Assembly: GCA_029975765.1 (NCBI GenBank)
Contig: JARKOK010000153.1
Span: forward strand, 1-44,956
DNA: 44,956 nt
Reading direction: 5' to 3'
DNA from: Aggregatilineales bacterium
Lineage (GTDB): Bacteria; Chloroflexota; Anaerolineae; Aggregatilineales; Phototrophicaceae
The notes beneath the pieces are model-generated. The model had not been told where the DNA came from and ran no database searches. It saw only the letters and a list, made by a program, of their open reading frames with translations. A program made the translations under genes and the position numbers. Below, in pieces: positions 1-6,415 of this stretch; position 1 is the first letter of the stretch; every line of letters begins with the position of its first letter.

Positions 1-1269
1 TTCCAGACGATTCAGACCTCAGAAGAAGACATCGCCCCCTTCCGCCCGCGTTTCTATCAGGGCGATCAGGCCATCGAATTCGAAGCGGTTGACGACTATA
101 CCGTCGTCGCCCACCTGAGTGAGCCTAACGCTTCGTTCTTCACGGACATCAGCGTGCCGATTGTGCCGCGCCATGTACTCGAAGGCCAGAACCTGCGGGA
201 AGGGCCGTTCAACCGCCAGCCGGTTGGCACCGGGCCGTTTAAGGTCGTCGAGTGGGTGACGGGCGAAAGCATCACATTGGAAGCGCACGACGACTATTTC
301 CGGGGCCGCCCGTGCCTCGACCGGATCATTTTCCGTATCATCCCCGATGAACAGGCGCAGGTGAACGCGCTGCTGACCGGCGAACTGGACTTCCTGCTGA
401 ACGTGCCCGGCGCTTCGGTCACGCAGTTCCAGAATAACCCGGAATTCACCTTTGTCGCCGCAGATTACGACTCGCTGTTCCAGATTTTCTTCAATATGGC
501 GAAGGAACAGTTCCAGGACAAACGGATCCGCCAGGCGCTCATGATCGCCATTGATCGTCAGGCACTGGTGGACACCGTTCGTCAGGGTTTCGGCGTCGTC
601 AACAACTCGCACTTTGACTCGGTCGTACCGTTCTATAAACAGGACAAACTGGGCGGTTATGACTATGATCCTGAGCGCGCCGAACAGATTCTGGATGAAG
701 TCGGCCTTACCGACACCGACGGCGACGGCTTCCGTGATCTGAACGGCCAGCCCTGGGAAATCAATCTGCTGACCTTCCAGCAGGGTTTCCGCAACTACTT
801 TGATTACGCGACCGTGGTCCAGGCCTACTGGCAGGACGTCGGTCTGAAGGTCAACCTCGAAACCCGCGATCTGGCGACGATGGTGCAGCAGCTTTACCAG
901 GAACGAAAGCTGGATAAGCCCTACGATGTCCTGACCTCCGGCTGGTCGCAGTTTGGGCCAGAGCCAAACAGCTATGCGAACCAGTACATCACCACCGATG
1001 CGCTGGGGCCGAACCTGGGCAACTACAATAACCCTGAAGTCAACGCCCTGTTCGCGCAGGCTCAGAAGATGACAGACTTCGATGAGCGTATGGCCGTTTA
1101 CGAACAGATTGAGGCCATTCTGTGGGATGAACTGCCATCGCTGCCGCTGTACCGCAACAGCAATCCGGTCGTCATCAGCAACCGCTTCAATATCGAAGAC
1201 GCGGTGCTTGACCTTTCGATCAGCACCGGCTTCCAGCGACCCGAACGCATTTATCAGGTCAGCCAGTAA
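1..1269 (+). CDS. ABC importer substrate-binding protein, family 5 (dipeptide/nickel type), 5' truncated
   Basis: The reading frame is open from the first base, so the N-terminus, including any signal peptide, lies outside the window; 422 codons are visible. The protein shows typical family 5 (DppA/OppA) features: a fixed segment ending in VGTGPFK, a run of the type DKRIRQALMIAIDRQALVD, and a C-terminal part with a YNNPEVNALFAQAQ-like stretch. A DTDGDGFRDLNG segment, common in this family, resembles a calcium-binding loop. It would bind a peptide-like or other small solute outside the cell and hand it to the two permeases directly downstream. The substrate cannot be read from the sequence. 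The family is certain, and only the start is missing. Confidence 0.93.
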   Translation, partial: FQTIQTSEEDIAPFRPRFYQGDQAIEFEAVDDYTVVAHLSEPNASFFTDISVPIVPRHVLEGQNLREGPFNRQPVGTGPFKVVEWVTGESITLEAHDDYFRGRPCLDRIIFRIIPDEQAQVNALLTGELDFLLNVPGASVTQFQNNPEFTFVAADYDSLFQIFFNMAKEQFQDKRIRQALMIAIDRQALVDTVRQGFGVVNNSHFDSVVPFYKQDKLGGYDYDPERAEQILDEVGLTDTDGDGFRDLNGQPWEINLLTFQQGFRNYFDYATVVQAYWQDVGLKVNLETRDLATMVQQLYQERKLDKPYDVLTSGWSQFGPEPNSYANQYITTDALGPNLGNYNNPEVNALFAQAQKMTDFDERMAVYEQIEAILWDELPSLPLYRNSNPVVISNRFNIEDAVLDLSISTGFQRPERIYQVSQ

Positions 1270-1277
1270 TCCAGGCC

Positions 1278-1305
1278 GTAGGGGCGCACAGCCGTGCGCC
1301 CCTAC
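1278..1305. repeat. Intergenic hairpin repeat, GTAGGGGCG family, copy 1
   Basis: Perfect inverted repeat with 12-base arms (GTAGGGGCGCAC and its complement) around the loop AGCC, placed between the binding protein and permease genes. Related hairpins are at 5628, 14812, 21032, 26526, 33630 and 44748. There is no U-tract after it, so it is more likely a mobile or processing hairpin than a strong terminator. It could lower expression of the permeases relative to the binding protein. Confidence 0.85.
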
Positions 1306-1321
1306 CCCAGGCTATTTTTCT

Positions 1322-2293
1322 ATGCAAACATTTCTGATTCGCCGCCTGGTGCAAATACTTCCGCTGCTGTTGGGGATTTCGATTTTTTCCTTCCTCATCA
1401 TCAAATCCGCCCCCGGCGACCCGACCATCGTCTACATTGACCCGAATAAACCACCCCCCAGCGCCGAAGATATGGCGCGGCTGCGGGCGCAGTTAGGTCT
1501 TGACCAGCCGCTCTATATTCAGTATGTGCGCTGGCTGGGCAGCGCCGTACAGGGCGATTGGGGCTTTTCGCTGACCGGACGCCGCGCCGTCACGGCGGAA
1601 ATCGGTGACCGCCTGCCGGCGACGCTGCTGCTTGGCCTCAGTTCGCTGGTCTTCGCGCTGGTACTGTCCATCCCGATTGCCCTGCTGTCAGCCGTCCGGC
1701 GGTACACGGCGCTGGATTACATCATCACCACGCTGTCGTTCATCGGTATCAGTATGCCCGGTTTCTTTCTGGCGCTGCTGCTGATGCAGGTGTTCGCGGT
1801 GCAGTTGCGCTGGCTGCCCACCACCGGCATCCGTAACGTGCGCGAAAGTTATCAGGGTTTCGCCGCTGTAATGGATGTGTCCCGCCACCTGATTCTGCCA
1901 ACGCTGGCGCTGGGTACGGCCTCGCTGGCACGCTGGGTGCGCTACCAGCGGTCGAGCCTGCTCGAAGTGCTGTCGCAGGACTACATTCGCACGGCCCGCG
2001 CCAAAGGTGTGCCGGAGCGCCGGGTGCTGCGGATCCACGCTTTACGCAACGCGCTCATGCCGATGGTGACACTGGTTGGTCTCTCGATTCCGCAGTTGGT
2101 GTCCGGCTCGTTTATCATTGAGTTTGTGTTTGGCTGGCCGGGTATGGGGCTGCTGGGCGTGAATGCCGCGCTCAAACGCGATTTTCCGATCATTATGGGC
2201 GTCACCATGCTGAGCGCCATTTTCATCGTTATTGGCAACTTCCTGGCTGATCTGGCCTATCACTGGATTGATCCGCGTATCCGCTATGAGTGA
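1322..2293 (+). CDS. Dipeptide-type ABC transporter permease, DppB/OppB family
   Basis: 323 residues starting MQTFLIRRLVQILPLLLGIS, the usual N-terminal membrane anchor of DppB-type permeases. It has about six hydrophobic segments and the cytoplasmic coupling loop YIRTARAKGVPERRVLRIHA, which docks on the ATPase. The frame is open further upstream, but the ATG at 1322 matches the family start exactly. The last bases overlap the next permease by 8 bp, so the two are translationally coupled. It forms half of the channel for the solute bound by the preceding protein. Confidence 0.93.
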   Translation: MQTFLIRRLVQILPLLLGISIFSFLIIKSAPGDPTIVYIDPNKPPPSAEDMARLRAQLGLDQPLYIQYVRWLGSAVQGDWGFSLTGRRAVTAEIGDRLPATLLLGLSSLVFALVLSIPIALLSAVRRYTALDYIITTLSFIGISMPGFFLALLLMQVFAVQLRWLPTTGIRNVRESYQGFAAVMDVSRHLILPTLALGTASLARWVRYQRSSLLEVLSQDYIRTARAKGVPERRVLRIHALRNALMPMVTLVGLSIPQLVSGSFIIEFVFGWPGMGLLGVNAALKRDFPIIMGVTMLSAIFIVIGNFLADLAYHWIDPRIRYE

Positions 2294-3191
2294 ATCCGTC
2301 GTCCAACTCAACCTTCCGTCGCTCACACATGATAGTCCCTGGCGGCTGGCGTGGCGGCAGTTCCGCCGGCATCGTCTTGCCTTGGGCAGCGCCGCAGTCC
2401 TGTCCGTGTTTGTGGTGCTGGCGCTGCTGGCCGGCATCATCGCCCCTTATAATCCGAATGCCATCAACCCGCGCGATACCACCGTCCGGCGCGGCTTCCC
2501 ACAGCCTCCCAGTCTGGAACACCCCCTCGGCACGGATGACTTCAACCGCGATCTGCTCTCCCGCGCGCTGTACGGGATGCGGGTGTCGCTCGTGGTCGGC
2601 GTGTTCGCCATGCTCATTACGATTGCCGTTGGTATTTCTGTCGGCGCGCTGGCCGGGTATGCGGGCGGGTTGATAGATAACATCCTTATGCGGCTGGTGG
2701 ATATTTTTTTATCCGTCCCCAGTTTTATCCTGTTTCTCGCGCTGAACGCCCTGCTCGCGCCAAGTATCTGGAATGTGGTGTTGATTCTCGGCATGTTTAG
2801 CTGGATGGATGTGGCGCGGCTGGTGCGAGCGGAATTTTTGTCGCTTAAGGAACGCGACTTCGTGATGGCGGCGCAGGCGCTGGGCGCGTCTCCCTGGCGC
2901 ATGATGCTCTCGCATCTGCTGCCAAACGCCATCGCGCCGGTGATCGTCGCCGCGACTCTGGCGATTCCGGCGGCCATCCTCAGTGAATCGGCGCTGAGTT
3001 TTATCGGCCTCGGCGTACCCCCACCTGATGCCAGCCTCGGCAACCTGCTGCAGGACGCGAAGGCGTGGATGACAACGGCTTGGTGGCTGTGGGTGACACC
3101 CGGCGTCCTGATCAGCCTGATCGTGCTGGCCTTCAACTTTGTTGGCGATGGCCTGCGCGACTCGCTCGATCCGACGCTGTACCGGCGCTGA
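2286..3191 (+). CDS. Dipeptide-type ABC transporter permease, DppC/OppC family
   Basis: 301 residues beginning MSESVVQLNLPSL, with a cytoplasmic N-terminal stretch (OppC_N type) before the first membrane helix. The HPLGTDDFNRDLLSR motif is typical of DppC. The coupling loop is DFVMAAQALGASPWRMMLS, and a LSESALSFIGLGVPPP segment is near the C-terminus. The start overlaps the end of the upstream permease. No ATPase gene follows: the next gene is convergent and unrelated, so the ATPase is either upstream of the window or shared, for example with the fused ATPase at 16759. Confidence 0.93.
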   Translation: MSESVVQLNLPSLTHDSPWRLAWRQFRRHRLALGSAAVLSVFVVLALLAGIIAPYNPNAINPRDTTVRRGFPQPPSLEHPLGTDDFNRDLLSRALYGMRVSLVVGVFAMLITIAVGISVGALAGYAGGLIDNILMRLVDIFLSVPSFILFLALNALLAPSIWNVVLILGMFSWMDVARLVRAEFLSLKERDFVMAAQALGASPWRMMLSHLLPNAIAPVIVAATLAIPAAILSESALSFIGLGVPPPDASLGNLLQDAKAWMTTAWWLWVTPGVLISLIVLAFNFVGDGLRDSLDPTLYRR

Positions 3192-3210
3192 CCGGTCACA
3201 CGATTTCAGA

Positions 3211-4251
3211 CTAGGCGCGGGTTTCGCGCAGCGCGTCCAGCACGACCGCCAGCGACTCGCGCCAGTTGGCCGGAAACTGCTCCGACACTTCAAATGCCAG
3301 CCGTTTGCCATCCGGCGCGGCCTGCTGCACCCGGTCAAGTACCAGCGCCTTCAGTTCTGCCGGGGGCAGCGCATAACAGCCAATGTTGAGATTCGACCAG
3401 AAACATTTATCCGGCCAGACCGCCCGCGCCTCCGCCAGTGTCAGATCGCCTTCCGGCGGCGGCGTTAGCGACTCCAGAATGTCCATCGGCGCGCGCGCGA
3501 TCAGGTCTTTACAGATGGACAGCCTGCCGTCGTAGTGTGTGCTGATGACCTTACCGGCATCATGCAGCATGGGGAACAAGGCTTCATAGACCGGCAGATG
3601 CCAGCGCCGGTAGCGTTCCGGCCCCAGCATATCCGCCGACAGATTTTCGAGAATATAAACACAGCGTCCCGGCCCTTCCGCCGTTATTTCAATCATGCGG
3701 CGGAAGTTCACCAGCAGCGCGTCATACAATTCCTGCATCTCATCTGCCAGGTCAAACACCTGATAGGCGAAGTTTTCCTGTCCGGCATAATCCACCAGAA
3801 TCGTCTGCGTCGGCGTGCGGCGTACATGCACCAGCGGCACCGCCTCCGCGCCTAACTGCGCCACCTGCGCCTCATACGACTCGTAATCCGGCAGCACCTG
3901 CGTCCGCCGGACAATATCGGTCATCACCGCGTAATCTGCCGCCGTTTCCAGCAGGTACTTTTGCCGCCAGCCATCCTCAAATGTTTCATGAATTTCACCG
4001 ACCGGCGTTCGCAGCGTGCGCCGTTCGTGCAGCACGCCGTTGATATAAGCACGGTCAATCTTCTCATCCACACCCGGCATGATTTCCCGCGTGGCGGGAA
4101 TGTGCCAGGTTACACCCAGACCCTGCTGGAACAGCGGCGGCCAGCAGGGATCACCGGCAGTATGCCGCCACTCCCATTGATAAATCGTATACGGAATCTG
4201 GTCAGGCTGTTCGCCCGACCAGAACGCTTCCAGCCGTTCACGGATGTTCAT
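3211..4251 (-). CDS. Uroporphyrinogen decarboxylase-fold protein (URO-D family, function unknown)
   Basis: 346 residues beginning MNIRERLEAFWSGEQP. I chose the ATG at 4251, 8 bp after the stop of the upstream oxidase, over the TTG at 4263, whose spacing to GGAG is zero. The URO-D TIM-barrel superfamily includes true haem-pathway decarboxylases and cobalamin-dependent methyltransferases (MtaA, CmuA). Here the barrel strand near residue 239 reads STHYDGRLS. MtaA-type methyltransferases have a His-x-Cys zinc motif at the matching place as I recall it, so a zinc thiolate is probably absent. Lack of haem genes nearby and its place at the end of a sarcosine-oxidase operon argue against haem synthesis. 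It may act on a methylated or carboxylated intermediate of the pathway, but the substrate is unknown. Confidence 0.8.
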   Translation of the reverse strand: MNIRERLEAFWSGEQPDQIPYTIYQWEWRHTAGDPCWPPLFQQGLGVTWHIPATREIMPGVDEKIDRAYINGVLHERRTLRTPVGEIHETFEDGWRQKYLLETAADYAVMTDIVRRTQVLPDYESYEAQVAQLGAEAVPLVHVRRTPTQTILVDYAGQENFAYQVFDLADEMQELYDALLVNFRRMIEITAEGPGRCVYILENLSADMLGPERYRRWHLPVYEALFPMLHDAGKVISTHYDGRLSICKDLIARAPMDILESLTPPPEGDLTLAEARAVWPDKCFWSNLNIGCYALPPAELKALVLDRVQQAAPDGKRLAFEVSEQFPANWRESLAVVLDALRETRA

Positions 4252-4259
4252 ACTGAAGT

Positions 4260-5585
4260 TCAACTCCAGGGGTACGGGCTGTTCGACACCGGATGTAAAT
4301 CGCCCTCGGCAAACCGCGCGAAGCGGAACGGGTGCAAAACGCTGCTGTGTTCGCCCATCAGCACCCGCGCCACTTCCTTGCCAACGCCGATCATTTTGTA
4401 TCCATGATTGCTGTCCGCGATCACATACACGTTGGGCAGCATCCGGTCAAACACCGGAAAGCTGTCCGCCGTGAACGCGCCGATTCCGCCCGACGGCACG
4501 CGGTGATAAGCCGCGCTGCATCCCTCGAAACGCTCCATACAGTGTGCCAGCCCGGCAGTCCAGTAATCAATGAAGTCATCGTTCACGGTGTAGTAGGGGC
4601 TGTTCGCGCCGTAAGGGTCAACCTGAGCGTCCGTGCCCAGATTATCCGGCACAGCCCCACCCTGCACGCCGTGTTTATCACGCTTGAAATAAATACCCCA
4701 CAGCTTATCCGTGATGAGCTGTCCAGTCCGATCGGATACCAGCGGCTCGGTTGAGTCCACATGAATCACGGGTGGATACCCGCCGTCGGCGGTAGCGTAT
4801 TCCGCCGGGTTCACACGGATTTCGCCTTCCTGCAAGCGCCAGTATGTCCACATCGGCCAGTCTTTCACCAGGTCGCCGCTCGGCCTGCGGATGTCTATCG
4901 TAGTCGGCAGCCCCAGCCTCGTCCACAGCCCCTTAATCCAGGGGCCAACCCCGATCACCACCTGCTCGGTTCCAATTGAGCCGTGCCGGGTCTGCACAGC
5001 GGTGATCGTATCACCGCTGCGGGCGAAGCCGGTGACCTCCACACCGGACACGATGCTCACGCCTTCGGCCTCCACTTTCCGCACCAGGCCCAGCACTGAC
5101 GAGATATTGAAGGCGAACCCACCCTGTTTTTCGTGCAGGCAGGTGGTCAGGCCGCGTGCCTTCCAGTCCGGGAACAGGCCGCGCATGTAGTCGAACACCT
5201 GCTGCTCACCGCAGATGAGATCCGATCGGTAGCCGCTGGCCTGCTGGCGCTCGTAAATACTGCGCAGATCGCTGTCCTGCACCGGCCCTACCAATGCCAT
5301 GTAGCCCACACCGTGATAGTGCAAATCCTGCGCGTTTTCCTCCCACACTTCGACACTGACGCGCATCACCTCGCCCATCGCCGGCTGGTAGTAGAAGTTC
5401 CGAATCACGCCGCAGGCGATACCGGACGCGCCCGCGCCGGGGCTGGTCTTGTCCAGCACGATAACATCCTCGCCCGAACCCTTGCCGCGTGCTTTAAGTT
5501 CCTTCGCCAGATGCCACGCTGTACTCAGGCCGTGCATCCCCGCGCCAATAATCACATACTTTTTGAATTCTGGTAAAACCGGCAT
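4260..5585 (-). CDS. FAD-dependent amine oxidoreductase (DAO family), second SoxB-like enzyme of the operon
   Basis: 441 residues from the second ATG (5585), which lies six bases after GAGGG; an ATG at 5591 touches that sequence and is less likely. The N-terminus YVIIGAGMHGLSTAWHL is the FAD-binding GxGxxG fold of the DAO family, followed by VLDKTSPGAGASG. Near the C-terminus GGIGAFTADSFPVFDRMLPN is the second conserved FAD segment. The family oxidises secondary or tertiary amines such as sarcosine, dimethylglycine or D-amino acids. It is distinct from the SoxB subunit at 9681 and has no paired small subunit, so it may take an earlier demethylation step or a different amine. It ends 8 bp before the URO-D-fold gene. 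Confidence 0.88.
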   Translation of the reverse strand: MPVLPEFKKYVIIGAGMHGLSTAWHLAKELKARGKGSGEDVIVLDKTSPGAGASGIACGVIRNFYYQPAMGEVMRVSVEVWEENAQDLHYHGVGYMALVGPVQDSDLRSIYERQQASGYRSDLICGEQQVFDYMRGLFPDWKARGLTTCLHEKQGGFAFNISSVLGLVRKVEAEGVSIVSGVEVTGFARSGDTITAVQTRHGSIGTEQVVIGVGPWIKGLWTRLGLPTTIDIRRPSGDLVKDWPMWTYWRLQEGEIRVNPAEYATADGGYPPVIHVDSTEPLVSDRTGQLITDKLWGIYFKRDKHGVQGGAVPDNLGTDAQVDPYGANSPYYTVNDDFIDYWTAGLAHCMERFEGCSAAYHRVPSGGIGAFTADSFPVFDRMLPNVYVIADSNHGYKMIGVGKEVARVLMGEHSSVLHPFRFARFAEGDLHPVSNSPYPWS

Positions 5586-5627
5586 CTTCATCCCTCAAAC
5601 GCTAAAGTTTATCACCGCGAAACAAGG

Positions 5628-5657
5628 GTAGGGACGGGTTTATAAATCTGCCCCTAC
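5628..5657. repeat. Intergenic hairpin repeat, GTAGGG family, copy overlapping the soxG stop
   Basis: Imperfect inverted repeat with arms GTAGGGACGG and CTGCCCCTAC around an AT-rich centre. Read on the minus strand it supplies the last codons of the SoxG-like gene (Val-Gly-Ala-Asp-Leu, stop TAA), so the repeat is now part of the coding region. It closely matches the copy at 33630. Confidence 0.75.
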
Positions 5658-6281
5658 GCCTAACATCGTCAATTGATCGGTAGTTAACTTCATCCCATCA
5701 AATTCCTGCGCGGCATCCAGCAGCACATCCCACACATACGCCGTCAGCGACCGGTCTACGATGAGGTGATACAGCGGAAGCTGTGCCGCGTCGGCGCGAA
5801 GCACCAGCGCGCGCACCTTCGCCAGCAGCGTTTGCGCTGCATAAAGGTTGGGAAAAGCCGCATCGCTGAAGTTAAGGCCACACACTTTCGCCAGCACCTC
5901 TGCTGTTCGCGCTCCCGCCAGCACGAGGAAGCCCCGCCCGTGAGTTACGTCGGTTAAGGTCAGCAGCGTATCGGATGACACCGCCTGCCAGCGTTCGAGC
6001 GAAGTGTGAACCTGCGGCGACAGCAGCGCCAGTTCATCCTGCCGCAGCCGCGCCAGCAGCCCATCCGTCACCGCCACGACCGAGCCAACCTTACCCACTG
6101 GCACACTATATACCTGCTGCGCCCATGTGTCGGCACGTCGCCCACGTATGTGCAGCAGCCCCAGATGCGACGTGTAACCGACACCCACACCGGCACGCAG
6201 CCTGTCCGGCGAACCACTCCCCGGTATGATCACGTTCAGCGGCGGCGCGATGAGCAGCGCACTGCGTGTTGTGAGAGTCAC
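5640..6281 (-). CDS. soxG: Sarcosine oxidase gamma subunit-like protein
   Basis: 213 residues from a GTG start at 6281. The start is set by AGGAGG four bases upstream; an in-frame upstream extension to 6341 runs into a repeat and looks non-coding. The protein is weakly conserved, as SoxG proteins are. It has the gamma-subunit pattern of a GcvT-like fold: SLERWQAVSSDTLLTLTDVTHGRGFLVLAG, then CGLNFSDAAFPNLYAAQTLLAKVRALVLR and a closing YHLIVDRSLTAYVWDVLLDAAQEF. Its position after SoxA completes the B-D-A-G order of heterotetrameric sarcosine oxidase. The last five residues and the stop codon come from a hairpin repeat. Confidence 0.85.
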   Translation of the reverse strand: MTLTTRSALLIAPPLNVIIPGSGSPDRLRAGVGVGYTSHLGLLHIRGRRADTWAQQVYSVPVGKVGSVVAVTDGLLARLRQDELALLSPQVHTSLERWQAVSSDTLLTLTDVTHGRGFLVLAGARTAEVLAKVCGLNFSDAAFPNLYAAQTLLAKVRALVLRADAAQLPLYHLIVDRSLTAYVWDVLLDAAQEFDGMKLTTDQLTMLGVGADL

Positions 6282-6366
6282 AAGTCCTCCTGCAATTCTT
6301 ATTATTGCCAAAAAACCCATCCCCAGTCCTTCCCCGGGCATCGGGGCGAAAAGGTCGTGTTCAAGT

Positions 6367-6400
6367 CCCCCTCCGTGTACGGGGAGGGATTTAGGGAGGG
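6367..6400. repeat. Intergenic repeat with CCCCTCC / GGGGAGGG arms
   Basis: Between soxA and soxG there is a GC-rich inverted repeat, CCCCTCCGTGTACGGGGAGGG, followed by a second GGGAGGG. It belongs to the same loose class as the elements at 9636 and 18801. The 134-bp gap holds no gene that I can support. A matching low-complexity stretch (CCCCGGGCATCGGGG) lies just beside it at about 6333-6347. Confidence 0.6.
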
Positions 6401-6415
6401 TTTAAAAGTTGTTAT

